Source: Streptomyces sp. R33 (GTDB lineage Bacteria; Actinomycetota; Actinomycetes; Streptomycetales; Streptomycetaceae). From it: a stretch of DNA of 64,000 nucleotides. The stretch is from the NCBI RefSeq assembly GCF_041200175.1, contig NZ_CP165727.1, positions 6,141,501 through 6,205,500 of the forward strand. Reading direction: 5' to 3'. The position numbers and the translations under genes are program-made. Positions 8,478-18,915 of this stretch are shown one piece after another. The notes under the pieces are model-generated. The model made no database searches. It saw only the letters and a list, made by a program, of their open reading frames with translations, and had not been told where the DNA came from. The number at the start of each line of letters is the position of its first letter. Position 1 is the stretch's first letter.

Positions 8478-9239
8478 ATGGACGACGTGCTGCGCGGCAC
8501 CGTGGCCCTGGTGACCGGGGCTTCGAGCGGGATCGGCAGGGCGGCCGCCCTGGCGCTCGCCGGGCGGGGGGCCACCGTCGCGCTCACCGCGCGGCGCGGG
8601 GACCGGCTCACGGAGCTGGCCGCCCAGATCGAGGCCGGCGGCGGCTCGGCCCTGGTGCTGCCCGCCGACATCGCCGACGAGGCCGAGGCCGCGCGCGTGG
8701 TGGAGCGTACGGTCAACGAGCTCGGGCGGCTGGACACCCTGGTGAACAACGCGGGCCTGATGATCCTCGGGTACGCCACCGAGTCGGCCACCGCCGACTG
8801 GAAGCGGATGGTGGACATCAACCTCACCGGCCTGATGCACATCACCCACGCGGCCGTGCCGCACCTCGTGAACGCCGCGGCGGACGGCCGCAGGCAGGTC
8901 TGCGACATCGTCAACGTCTCCTCCGTGGCGGGCCGCCAGGCCGCGGCCACGGCCACCGTGTACTGCGCCACGAAGTTCGGCGTGGTCGCGTTCAGCGAGG
9001 CGCTGCGCCAGGAGCTGGCGCGGCAGCACGTACGGGTCTCCCTCGTCGAGCCCGGCGCGGTGGACACCGAGTTGCGCGGGCACAATTCCCCCGAGATGCA
9101 GGAGGCGCTGGGGCGGATGTTCGGGGGCATCGAACGGCTGGAAGCGCAGGACATCGCGGACGCGATCGTCTACATCGTCACGCGGCCTCGGCGGGTCGCG
9201 GTGGCGGAGATGCTCGTCCGCCCCACCGAGCAGGTCTGA
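8478..9239 (+). CDS. Short-chain dehydrogenase/reductase (SDR)
   Basis: A 253-residue classical SDR. The NAD(P)-binding TGASSGIG (13-20), NNAG (90-93), catalytic Ser149, and Tyr162/Lys166 in YCATK are all present. Arg/Arg at 39-40 (LTARRGD) after the second strand suggests NADP preference. The frame is open upstream to 8304, but ATG 8478 is chosen because GAGGAGTGGTGAGG precedes it and the Rossmann strand follows within ten residues. GTG 8469 is an alternative. The substrate cannot be told; no operon partner is tightly linked. Confidence 0.88.
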   Translation: MDDVLRGTVALVTGASSGIGRAAALALAGRGATVALTARRGDRLTELAAQIEAGGGSALVLPADIADEAEAARVVERTVNELGRLDTLVNNAGLMILGYATESATADWKRMVDINLTGLMHITHAAVPHLVNAAADGRRQVCDIVNVSSVAGRQAAATATVYCATKFGVVAFSEALRQELARQHVRVSLVEPGAVDTELRGHNSPEMQEALGRMFGGIERLEAQDIADAIVYIVTRPRRVAVAEMLVRPTEQV

Positions 9240-9358
9240 TGCCGCTTCCGGCCCGCCCCGGACCGGGCGCGGTGATCCTCCGCCACATCTGACTGTTCCT
9301 CAGAAGTCTGTCAACACCGCCTCTGGGTGGACGGCCGGATTCCGCCCATGATGCGGCC

Positions 9359-10975
9359 ATGACACCTCAGCTGACGCGCCGTCATTTCCTGGGTATCGGC
9401 GCCCTCCAGACCGCCGCCGCCCTCGGCTTCACCCGCATAGGCCTGCAATCGGCCGCGGCCGCCGAGCCCGCCGCCGCGCAGTACGCCCCCGCCATCGTCG
9501 TGGGCTCCGGCTACGGCTCGGCCGTCGCCGCCCTGCGGCTCGGGCAGGCCGGTGTACGCACCGTCGTCCTCGAGATGGGCCGGCTCTGGAACACCCCCGG
9601 CCCGGACGGCAAGGTCTTCCCCTCCACCTCCGCCCCCGACCAGCGGTCCATGTGGTTCCGCAACCGTACCGAGGCCCCGCTCGCCCAGTTCCTCTGGCTC
9701 GACGTCGTCAACCGCGACATCAGCCCCTACCCCGGCGTCCTCGACCGCGTGAACCACGGCGACATGTCCGTGTACGTCGGCCGCGGCGTCGGCGGCGGAT
9801 CCCTCGTCAACGGCGGGATGGCCCCGACGCCCCGGCGCTCGTACTTCTCCGAGGTGCTGCCCCGGGTCGACGCCGACGAGATGTACGGCACGTACTACCC
9901 GCGCGCCCGCGCCATGCTCGGGGTCAACGACATCGATCCGGGCTGGTTCGAGTCCACGGAGTGGTACCGGTTCGCCCGGATCTCCCGCAAGCACGCCCAG
10001 AACACCGGCCTGCGGACCACCTTCGTGCCCAACGTGTACGACTTCGGGTACATGCAGCGCGAGGCCGCCGGCACCGCCACCCGCTCCGCCCTCGCCGGCG
10101 AGGTCATCTACGGCAACAACCACGGCAAGAAGAGCGTCGACAAGACCTACCTCGCGGCCGCGATCGGCACCGGCAACGTCACCATCGAGACCATGCAACG
10201 CGTCGTCGGCGTACGCCAGGACCCGGCCGGCGGTTACGTACTCACCGTCCGGACCAGCGATCTGACGGGAAGGGTCACCCAGGTCAGGGAACTCGGCTGC
10301 AAGCAGCTCTTCCTCGGCGCCGGCAGCCTCGGCACCACCGAGATCCTGCTGCGCGCCCGCGAGCGGGGCACGCTGCCCGCGCTCAGCGAGAAGGTCGGGC
10401 TCGGCTGGGGCCACAACGGCAACATCATGACCGCCCGCGCCAACCACCTGTGGGACACCGTCGGCTGCAACCAGGCCACCATGCCCGCCCTGGGGATCGA
10501 CGACTGGGACAACGCCGCCAACCCGGTGTTCGCGGAGATCGCCCCGCTGCCCATGGGCTTCGAGCACTGGATCTCGATGTACCTGGCGATCACCAAGAAC
10601 CCCGAGCGCGGCCACTTCACGTACGACGCGGCCACCGACTCGGCGCGGCTCAACTGGCGCCGCGACCAGAACACCCCGTCGGTCCAGGCCGCGAAGAACC
10701 TCTTCGACCGCATCAACCGGGCCAATTTCACGATCTACCGGTACGACCTGTTCGGCGACAACAGGAACTTCGCCGACAACTTCACGTACCACCCGCTCGG
10801 CGGCTGCGTCCTCGGCGACGCGACCGACGACTACGGCCGCGCCAAGGGCTACCAGGGGCTGTACGTGGTCGACAGTTCCCTGATCCCGGGCTCGCTCGGG
10901 GTGAACCCGTTCGTCACCATCACCGCACTCGCCGAGCGGAACATGGCGCGGATCCTCGCGGAGGACCCGCGCTGA
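9359..10975 (+). CDS. choD: Secreted cholesterol oxidase (GMC family)
   Basis: A 538-residue flavoenzyme that should oxidise and isomerise 3-beta-hydroxysteroids to 3-keto-4-enes outside the cell. The N-terminus is a Tat-type signal (RRHFLGIGA, hydrophobic stretch, AAA). FAD binding is by GSGYGSA. The residues known to be catalytic in the Streptomyces enzyme are conserved: Glu393 (FAEIAP), His478 (YHPLGGC) and Asn516 (GVNPF), which are offset about 31 from the mature enzyme's Glu361/His447/Asn485. Sequence similarity to the SA-COO enzyme is strong throughout. The symbol is by homology; no sterol catabolism genes are nearby. Confidence 0.93.
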   Translation: MTPQLTRRHFLGIGALQTAAALGFTRIGLQSAAAAEPAAAQYAPAIVVGSGYGSAVAALRLGQAGVRTVVLEMGRLWNTPGPDGKVFPSTSAPDQRSMWFRNRTEAPLAQFLWLDVVNRDISPYPGVLDRVNHGDMSVYVGRGVGGGSLVNGGMAPTPRRSYFSEVLPRVDADEMYGTYYPRARAMLGVNDIDPGWFESTEWYRFARISRKHAQNTGLRTTFVPNVYDFGYMQREAAGTATRSALAGEVIYGNNHGKKSVDKTYLAAAIGTGNVTIETMQRVVGVRQDPAGGYVLTVRTSDLTGRVTQVRELGCKQLFLGAGSLGTTEILLRARERGTLPALSEKVGLGWGHNGNIMTARANHLWDTVGCNQATMPALGIDDWDNAANPVFAEIAPLPMGFEHWISMYLAITKNPERGHFTYDAATDSARLNWRRDQNTPSVQAAKNLFDRINRANFTIYRYDLFGDNRNFADNFTYHPLGGCVLGDATDDYGRAKGYQGLYVVDSSLIPGSLGVNPFVTITALAERNMARILAEDPR

Positions 10976-11014
10976 TCAGCGGCCCCGTCCGCGGGGCCCC
11001 GGCCGCGGGCGGCA

Positions 11015-12811
<1,797 letters not shown>

Positions 12812-12862
12812 GACTGCTGCTCCTCTGGGCGCCATCGCCACCATGTGGACCGACCGGACGTT

Positions 12863-12879
12863 ACCCACCGGTAGTGGGT
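12863..12879. promoter_or_regulatory. Inverted repeat upstream of fadD (candidate operator)
   Basis: A perfect repeat ACCCAC-CGGTA-GTGGGT lies 51 nt upstream of the fadD start in the divergent intergenic region. On the minus strand it sits just before a TAACGT hexamer. The symmetry suggests a repressor site; the protein is unknown. Confidence 0.45.
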
Positions 12880-13039
12880 TCCGGATAGAGGGAACCGGCC
12901 AGATGTTCCGTGCGTCACAGCCGCGGCCGTGCCAGGCCGACACTAGTCGACGCCGTTGAGGACTCGGAAGTAACCGCAGGTAGGCCGCCTGACCCACCCC
13001 CTCTACCCGCGGCCTGCGGGTCCCCCTAGGGTGGGGCGC

Positions 13040-13822
13040 ATGGGTGGCAGGAAAAGCAGCACGCGGGTCCATGTCGTCAGCGACGTCCACGGCAACGCCG
13101 AAGGGCTCGCCCGCGCCGGCGACGGCGCCGACGCCCTGATCTGCCTCGGCGACCTCGTGCTCTTCCTCGACTACGCCGACCACTCGCGCGGCATCTTCCC
13201 CGACCTGTTCGGCGTCGAGAACGCCGACCGGATCGTCGAGCTGCGCACCGCGCGCCGCTTCGACGAGGCCCGCGACTTCGGGCGACGGCTGTGGGCCGGG
13301 CTCGACCGGGAACAGCTGATCGAGGGCGCGGTGCGCCGCCAGTACGCCGAGATGTTCGCCGCGTTCCCGCAGCCCACGTACGCCACGTACGGCAATGTCG
13401 ACATCCCGGGTCTGTGGTCCGAGTACGCCGGCCCCGGCACGACCGTCCTCGACGGGCAGCGGGTGGAGATCGGCGGCCGCGTCTTCGGCTTCGTCGGCGG
13501 CGGACTGCCCTCCCCGATGCGCACCCCGTACGAGGTGGACGAGGAGGAGTACGCCGCCAAGGTCGAGGCGCTCGGCGAGGTGGACGTGCTCTGCTCGCAC
13601 ATCCCGCCGGAGGTTCCCGAGCTCTGCTACGACACGGTCGCGCGCCGGTTCGAACGCGGCAGCGAGGCCCTGCTCGCGGCGATCCGGCGGACCCGCCCGC
13701 GGTACGCGCTGTTCGGGCACGTGCACCAGCCGCTGGCCCGGCGCATGCGGATCGGCGGCACGGAATGCGTGAACGTCGGGCATTTCGCCGCCACCGGAAG
13801 GCCGTGGGCCCTGGAGTGGTGA
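13040..13822 (+). CDS. Calcineurin-like metallophosphoesterase
   Basis: A 260-residue protein with the ordered metal-binding motifs SDVHGNAEG, CLGDLV, YGNVD, SHIPPE and FGHVHQP of the calcineurin-like phosphoesterase superfamily. It resembles YfcE/MPPE-type enzymes; the substrate is unknown. TAGGGT at 13027-13032, 7 nt before ATG 13040, suggests a leaderless transcript and supports this start over GTG 13031. The stop codon lies in a 17-bp sequence that is repeated 66 bp downstream. Confidence 0.88.
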   Translation: MGGRKSSTRVHVVSDVHGNAEGLARAGDGADALICLGDLVLFLDYADHSRGIFPDLFGVENADRIVELRTARRFDEARDFGRRLWAGLDREQLIEGAVRRQYAEMFAAFPQPTYATYGNVDIPGLWSEYAGPGTTVLDGQRVEIGGRVFGFVGGGLPSPMRTPYEVDEEEYAAKVEALGEVDVLCSHIPPEVPELCYDTVARRFERGSEALLAAIRRTRPRYALFGHVHQPLARRMRIGGTECVNVGHFAATGRPWALEW

Positions 13823-13888
13823 ACCCGCGGGGCCCGCAGGGGTGGTCGTGGGCCCCTGGGCGCAGAGCCCCGGGCCCTGGAGTGGTGA
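13806..13888. repeat. 17-bp direct repeat across a stop codon
   Basis: GGGCCCTGGAGTGGTGA occurs at 13806-13822, including the phosphoesterase stop codon, and again at 13872-13888. Confidence 0.8.
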
Positions 13889-13967
13889 CCTCCGCACGCA
13901 CGGTAGCCTGCACGCGGCGGCCGTAGGCCGCACACTTCCTCGAACAATCCCTGGAGGGGCGACCGCC

Positions 13968-14408
13968 ATGGCCGAACACACCAGCTCGAGCATCACGATC
14001 GAGGCGGCGCCGGCCGACGTGATGGCCGTGATCGCCGACTTCGCCCGCTACCCCGAGTGGACCGGCGAGGTGAAGGAGGCCGAGGTGCTGGCCACCGACG
14101 CCGACGGCCGCGCCGAGAAGGTCCGGCTGCTGCTGGACGCGGGCGCGATCAAGGACGACCACACCCTCGCCTACACCTGGAAGGGTACGGACGAGGTCAG
14201 CTGGACCCTGGACAAGTCGCAGATGCTGCGCCAGCTCGACGGCTCGTACCGGCTCGCCCCGCTGGAAGGCGGCAAGCGCACCGAGGTCACCTACCAGCTG
14301 ACCGTGGACGTCAAGATCCCGATGCTCGGCATGATCAAGCGCAAGGCCGAGAAGGTCATCATCGACCGTGCCCTGGCCGGCCTGAAGAAGCGCGTCGAAT
14401 CGGCCTGA
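13968..14408 (+). CDS. SRPBCC (polyketide cyclase/dehydrase-like) protein
   Basis: A 146-residue single-domain START-like protein (EAAPADVMAVIADFARYPEWTGEV...), with the helix-grip N-terminal signature and a C-terminal amphipathic helix (GLKKRVES). The family binds hydrophobic ligands. The ligand is unknown. It is followed at 59 nt by the ArsA-like gene and probably shares its mRNA. GGAGGGGCGACC upstream of the ATG supports this start. Confidence 0.85.
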   Translation: MAEHTSSSITIEAAPADVMAVIADFARYPEWTGEVKEAEVLATDADGRAEKVRLLLDAGAIKDDHTLAYTWKGTDEVSWTLDKSQMLRQLDGSYRLAPLEGGKRTEVTYQLTVDVKIPMLGMIKRKAEKVIIDRALAGLKKRVESA

Positions 14409-14467
14409 TCGATCCAGCCCCGGGCCCGGCCCGGCTTCCGCTTGCGCACCGTAGGAGCACCTGCAGC

Positions 14468-15700
14468 ATGCACACTCTGCTCATCACCGGCCCCGGAGGG
14501 GCAGGGCGGACCACGGTGGCCGCCGCCACCGCCCTCGCCGCCGCCAGGAACGGTGCGCGGGTGCTGCTGCTCTCCGGTGACCCCGGGAACCCCCTGTCCG
14601 CACTGCTCGGGGAGCCGACGGGGGACCCCGTCGAAGCCGCGCCCGGGCTGACGGCGGTACCCGCCGCCGGGGTCCTCACGGCCCGCGTGGACTCCGGCGA
14701 GGAGTTCCGCCAGGAGCTCGTCGCCCTCCAGGAGCGCGGATCCGCCCTGCTCGGCATGGTCGGGGCCCGCCCGCTCGGGGCCGAGGAGCTCACCGAGCTG
14801 CCCGGCGCCGAGCAGTTCGCCCTGCTGCGCGCGCTGCGCCGGGCCGCCGCCGCACCCGGCACCGACCTCGTCGTCGTCGACATGCCCCCGCTGCACCAGG
14901 CCGTGGCCGCCCTCGCCCTCCCCGCCCAGCTGCGCCGCTACCTGGCCCGGCTGCTCCCGGCCGAGCGGCAGGCGGCCCGCGCCCTGCGGCCCGTACTGGC
15001 CCAGCTGGCCGGCGTACCGATGCCCGCGCAGTGGCTGTACGAGGCCGCCGCGCGCTGGGACGAGGAGCTGGCCGCCGTCCAGGCCGTCGTGGAGGCCGGC
15101 ACCACTTCGCTGCGGCTGGTCGCCGAGCCGGGACCGGGCGCCGACGCCGCACTGCGGACCGGGCTGCTCGGCCTCGCCCTCGAGCAGCTGCCGGTCGCCG
15201 GGATCGTCGCCAACCGGATGGTGCCGCAGGGCTCGCCCGACCCCTGGCTGGCCGGGCTCGCCGTCCAGCAGGAGAAGTACGCCGCCCAGTGGGCCGGGGA
15301 CACCCCCGTGCTGCCGCTGGGACACCTCGGGCGGGACCCCCAGGGGCCGGAGGACCTGGCACGGCTCACCGGGGCGGAGGGGCTCGTTCCGGGCGCCTCG
15401 GGGGAAGCCGGGGGCACGGCCCGGGACACGGCCCGGAACCGCCGGACCTGGGTGGTCGAGGACCGCCTCGCCGACGACGGGGTACTCGTCTGGGTGGTGC
15501 CGCTGCCCGGCGCCCACAAGCGCGACCTCGACCTGGTCCGGCGCGGCGACGAGCTGCTGCTCGCGGCCGGCCCGTACCGCAGGATCGTTCCGCTGCCCTC
15601 GGCGCTGCGCCGTTGCACGGTCTCCGGCGCCGCCCTCGCCGACGGGGAGCTCCGCATCCGCTTCACGCCGGACCCGGGGCTCTGGCCCCGCAGGCCCTGA
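14468..15700 (+). CDS. ArsA-like anion-transporting ATPase family protein
   Basis: A 410-residue protein of the ArsA/GET3 P-loop family. The Walker A is a deviant form GPGGAGRTT at the N-terminus, and LVVVDMPP is the switch/Walker B region. The C-terminal ~80 residues resemble the small C-terminal beta domain found in actinobacterial ArsA homologues. No arsenic genes are present, so a role in arsenic export is unlikely. The cytoplasmic client is unknown. Confidence 0.78.
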   Translation: MHTLLITGPGGAGRTTVAAATALAAARNGARVLLLSGDPGNPLSALLGEPTGDPVEAAPGLTAVPAAGVLTARVDSGEEFRQELVALQERGSALLGMVGARPLGAEELTELPGAEQFALLRALRRAAAAPGTDLVVVDMPPLHQAVAALALPAQLRRYLARLLPAERQAARALRPVLAQLAGVPMPAQWLYEAAARWDEELAAVQAVVEAGTTSLRLVAEPGPGADAALRTGLLGLALEQLPVAGIVANRMVPQGSPDPWLAGLAVQQEKYAAQWAGDTPVLPLGHLGRDPQGPEDLARLTGAEGLVPGASGEAGGTARDTARNRRTWVVEDRLADDGVLVWVVPLPGAHKRDLDLVRRGDELLLAAGPYRRIVPLPSALRRCTVSGAALADGELRIRFTPDPGLWPRRP

Positions 15701-15776
15701 ACCGCGTACCCCCGTTCGGGTAACGTCGGAAGTAGTACGTACCGCACGCCCAGCAGCTGCCGCAGGAGAGTCCGCC

Positions 15777-16280
15777 ATGAGCGAGGCCACCGACCGTCCC
15801 ACCGACGACGACGCCTGGGCCAAGGCCTGCGCCGAGGACCTCGCCGCGGAGCAGGAGCGCCGCCGGGCCCGGCAGGGCGGCACCGACGCCGGCACCGGGA
15901 CCGCCGCAGAAGAGCTCTTCAAGCTGTTCGAAGCCGTCGCCGACAAGGTCTCCGGGCTGAACAACCCGCTGCTCGGCGCCGCCGCCCAAGGCGCCGTACG
16001 CCAGTTCGTCAACCAGGCGAAGGCCGCCGCCAAGCCCGTCGTCGAGCGCAACCCCGAGGTCTTCGACCACCTCGCGGCCGCCGGCTCCGAGCTGCTCGCC
16101 GCGTACCGCTCGGCCGTCGAGGGCCACGAGCGCCGCTGGACCCGGGACGAGCCCGCGGCGGGCGCGGGCCCGGACGGCCCCTCCGGCGAGCGCCCCTCGG
16201 GCGACCGCCCTTCCGGAGACCGTTCCGATCCCCGTGACGGGGGCGGGAGCGGTCCGACGCAGCGGATCGATCTCGACTGA
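15777..16280 (+). CDS. DUF5304 family protein
   Basis: A 167-residue actinobacterial protein. Residues 1-35 are acidic; residues 40-115 are helical (EELFKLFEAVADKVSGLNNPLLG). The tail is a low-complexity Gly/Pro/Ser/Arg/Asp segment with a repeated PSGERPSGDRPSGDR motif. No catalytic motif is visible. CGCAGGAGAG precedes the ATG. A MITE-like repeat begins 7 nt after the stop codon. Confidence 0.75.
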   Translation: MSEATDRPTDDDAWAKACAEDLAAEQERRRARQGGTDAGTGTAAEELFKLFEAVADKVSGLNNPLLGAAAQGAVRQFVNQAKAAAKPVVERNPEVFDHLAAAGSELLAAYRSAVEGHERRWTRDEPAAGAGPDGPSGERPSGDRPSGDRSDPRDGGGSGPTQRIDLD

Positions 16281-16287
16281 GACCCTC

Positions 16288-16450
16288 AGGGGGCGTCCGG
16301 CGGATCATGACCGGGCCCGGGGGGTCTGGCACCGTGCCTCGCCGCGTTGTCGTCGGTCGCCAATGCTCCGCAGTGGCTCTCTCCTCCGCCTTGCGATCCA
16401 CGGCACCAGACCCCCCGGGCTTTCCGGCCCTGATCCGCCGGATGCCCCCT
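16288..16450. mobile_element. MITE-like palindromic element, copy A
   Basis: A 163-bp element with terminal inverted repeats of about 48 bp. The left arm begins AGGGGGCGTCCGGCGGATCA and the right arm, read in reverse, begins AGGGGGCATCCGGCGGATCA. The central part contains TTGTCGTCGGTCGCCAA. It is homologous along its length to 49371-49536. It carries no gene and no transposase. It lies between the DUF5304 gene and glkA and may act as a terminator or shift the glkA promoter context. Confidence 0.8.
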
Positions 16451-16503
16451 CGCCCTCGGGTACCGTTGGCCGTGGCGGGGTTTGACCGGAAACCGAGGGA
16501 CTA

Positions 16504-17445
16504 ATGGGACTCACCATCGGCGTCGACATCGGCGGCACGAAGATCGCGGCCGGCGTGGTCGACGAAGAGGGCACCATTCTTGAGACGTACAAGGTGCCCA
16601 CCCCGCCGACCGCGGACGGAGTGACGGACGCTATCTGCGCCGCAGTGTCCGAAGTCAGCAGCAGCCACACCATCGAGGCCGTCGGCATCGGCGCCGCCGG
16701 CTACGTGGACGACAAGCGCGCGACCGTGCTCTTCGCGCCGAACATCAACTGGCGGCACGAGCCGCTCAAGGACAAGGTCGAGCAGCGCATCGGCCTGCCG
16801 GTCGTCGTCGAGAACGACGCGAACTGCGCCGCCTGGGGCGAGTACCGCTTCGGCGCCGGCCAGGGCCACGAAGACGTCATCTGCATCACGCTCGGCACGG
16901 GCCTGGGCGGCGGCATCATCATCGGCAACAAACTGCGCCGCGGGCGCTTCGGCGTGGCCGCCGAGTTCGGGCACATCCGGGTGGTTCCGGACGGTCTGCT
17001 GTGCGGGTGCGGGAGCCAGGGCTGCTGGGAGCAGTACGCCTCCGGGCGCGCGCTCGTCCGGTACGCGAAGCAGCGCGCCAAGGCCACCCCCGAGAACGCG
17101 GCGATCCTGCTCTCGCTCGGTGACGGCACCGCCGACGGCATCGAGGGCAAGCACATCAGCGAGGCCGCGCGGGCCGGTGACCTGGTGGCCATCGACGCCT
17201 TCCGCGAGCTGGCCCGCTGGGCGGGTGCCGGGCTGGCGGACCTGGCGTCCCTCTTCGACCCGTCGGCGTTCATCGTCGGCGGCGGGGTCTCGGACGAGGG
17301 CGACCTCGTCCTCGACCCGATCCGCAAGTCGTTCAAGCGCTGGCTGGTCGGCGGCGCGTGGCGCCCGCACGCGCAGGTGCTGGCCGCGCAGCTGGGCGGC
17401 AAGGCCGGGCTCGTCGGCGCGGCGGACCTGGCCCGCCAGGGCTGA
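16504..17445 (+). CDS. glkA: Glucokinase (ROK family)
   Basis: A 313-residue ATP-dependent glucose kinase. It has the phosphate loop GVDIGGTKIAAG, the catalytic Asp105 in ENDANCAAWGE, GTGLGGG, EFGH, and the ROK zinc cluster CGCGSQGCWE (Cys167, 169, 174). In Streptomyces GlkA also mediates glucose carbon catabolite repression. A TACCGT hexamer at 16461-16466 just outside the MITE right end is a possible -10, which would put the -35 inside the element. A 10-bp stem hairpin follows. Confidence 0.95.
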   Translation: MGLTIGVDIGGTKIAAGVVDEEGTILETYKVPTPPTADGVTDAICAAVSEVSSSHTIEAVGIGAAGYVDDKRATVLFAPNINWRHEPLKDKVEQRIGLPVVVENDANCAAWGEYRFGAGQGHEDVICITLGTGLGGGIIIGNKLRRGRFGVAAEFGHIRVVPDGLLCGCGSQGCWEQYASGRALVRYAKQRAKATPENAAILLSLGDGTADGIEGKHISEAARAGDLVAIDAFRELARWAGAGLADLASLFDPSAFIVGGGVSDEGDLVLDPIRKSFKRWLVGGAWRPHAQVLAAQLGGKAGLVGAADLARQG

Positions 17446-17462
17446 CGGCTCCTGTTGTCCGA

Positions 17463-17498
17463 ACTGCCCGCCGCGCCCTCTGTGGCACGGCGGGCAGT
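17463..17498 (+). terminator. glkA terminator hairpin
   Basis: CTGCCCGCCG pairs perfectly with CGGCGGGCAG around a 16-nt loop, starting 17 nt after the glkA stop codon. Confidence 0.7.
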
Positions 17499-17516
17499 CT
17501 GGCTATGTTGCCGTCC

Positions 17517-18278
17517 ATGCTGCCGAACTCTGTGACGGAACCCGACGGTTCCGCGGTGATCCGAGCCCTCAGCTACAACATCCGCTCGATGCGGGACGAC
17601 GAGGAGGCGCTGGCCCGGGTGATCCGCGCCTGCGCCCCCGACCTCGTCTTCATCCAGGAGGCGCCGCGGTTCTTCCGCTGGCGCAAGCACGCGGCGCGGC
17701 TGGCCGCGAAGACGGACCTGGTGGTGCTCAGCGGCGGCGCCACGGCTGCGGGCCCGCTCCTGCTGTGTTCCCTACGGGCCTTCGTGGAGCGGACGGAGGA
17801 CGTACTCCTCCCCCTCACCCCGGGCCTGCACCGGCGGGGTTTCGCCACGGCGGTGGTCCGGTTCGGGGCCGCGCGGGTCGGGGTCGTCAGCGCGCACCTG
17901 TCCCTGGACCGGGCGGAGCGGGCCGCGCAGGCGGGGCTGCTGGCGCAGCGCGCCGCGTCGCTGGAGGCGCCGCACGCGATCGTGGCGGCCGACGTGAACG
18001 AAGCCCCCGGCGGGCCCGCCTTCGGGCGCCTCACCGAGAGCCTGCGGGACTGCTGGACGGTGTCCCCGTGGGGCGGCGAGCGCACCTTCCCGGCGGCGGC
18101 TCCGGACCGGCGCATCGACGCCGTCTTCGCCTCGCCGGGGGTGGAGGTCCTGGCCTGCGGAGTGCCCGACGGGCTGCCCGGGGTGACCCCCCGGGACCTC
18201 CACGCCGCCACGGACCACCTCCCGGTCCTGGCCGCCCTCCGCCTCCCGGCCGGGAGGTCCGGCCCCGCCGGCGTGTGA
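17517..18278 (+). CDS. Endonuclease/exonuclease/phosphatase (EEP) family protein
   Basis: A 253-residue EEP-fold hydrolase. It shows LSYNIRSM near the N-terminus, the metal-binding Glu in VFIQEAP, VSAHLSL, the AADVNEAPGG motif (Asp and Asn), DRRIDAVF, and the terminal ATDHLPV with catalytic His. The substrate could be a nucleic acid, phospholipid or sugar phosphate. TATGTT at 17504-17509 is 7 nt before ATG 17517, favouring this start and a leaderless mRNA over ATG 17505. Confidence 0.85.
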   Translation: MLPNSVTEPDGSAVIRALSYNIRSMRDDEEALARVIRACAPDLVFIQEAPRFFRWRKHAARLAAKTDLVVLSGGATAAGPLLLCSLRAFVERTEDVLLPLTPGLHRRGFATAVVRFGAARVGVVSAHLSLDRAERAAQAGLLAQRAASLEAPHAIVAADVNEAPGGPAFGRLTESLRDCWTVSPWGGERTFPAAAPDRRIDAVFASPGVEVLACGVPDGLPGVTPRDLHAATDHLPVLAALRLPAGRSGPAGV

Positions 18279-18300
18279 GGCGCGGGGTCCGGGCCGTGGC

Positions 18301-18915
18301 CTACACCACCGCGCCGCGGCCCGGGTCGTCGTCCTCGTCGTCACCCTGCGACATCCGGGCCACCAGCGTGGCGAAGCCGCCGAGGAAGCCGCCGATGCCC
18401 AGCGTCGTGAGCCACCAGGTCATGTCCCACTGCAGCAGCACGGCCACCAGCAGCAGCACCGGCCCGCCCACCACCGCCAGCCACGCGAACTTCGCCGTCG
18501 TGTCCGCGGGCGGGAGCTCCGGCTCCGGGGGGACGAAGTGGCCCTCGTCCTTCTCGTCCGGTTCCGCCGGCGTGTGGTCCCGGGGCCCGGTCCCGGGACC
18601 GGTGCCGCTCAGGCCCACGCCCACGCCCGGGGCGAACACCACCGAGCTGCCCAGCGCCGGAGGAGCCGGGGGCTCCTTGTCCGCAGGGGGCTGCTTGTCC
18701 GCCGGAGGCTGTGTTTCCGCCGGAGGCTTGTCCGCCGGAGGTTTCGGCGCCGGCTCCACGTCCTCCTCCGGCAGCATCAGGTTCTCGATGGGCCGGAACG
18801 GCCTCGACCCCGGCGGGTCCGGCGGCTCCTGCCCGTACCCGGCGACGATCGCCGCCCAGGCCGCCTCCTCGTCCAGCGGGGGGACACCCCCCGGGGACTC
18901 CTCGTGCTCAGCCAC
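18301..18915 (-). CDS. Proline-rich membrane protein of unknown function
   Basis: A 204-residue protein. It has an acidic N-terminal part (EESPGGVPPLDEEAAWAAI), a repetitive PPADKPPAETQPPADKQPP segment, a Gly-rich linker, then two membrane segments (WLAVVGGPVLLLVAVLL and TTLGIGGFLGGFATLV) and an acidic tail. No enzymatic motif is present. The GTG start at 18915 follows AGGGAGGGGG and overlaps the esterase stop by 8 nt, so it is co-translated with the esterase. Confidence 0.75.
   Translation of the reverse strand: MAEHEESPGGVPPLDEEAAWAAIVAGYGQEPPDPPGSRPFRPIENLMLPEEDVEPAPKPPADKPPAETQPPADKQPPADKEPPAPPALGSSVVFAPGVGVGLSGTGPGTGPRDHTPAEPDEKDEGHFVPPEPELPPADTTAKFAWLAVVGGPVLLLVAVLLQWDMTWWLTTLGIGGFLGGFATLVARMSQGDDEDDDPGRGAVV

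Noticed and set aside
12812..13996. Upstream extension of the fadD frame (993 codons in total)
   Set aside because: It is antisense to the metallophosphoesterase; the real start is set by the ribosome site at TTG 12811.
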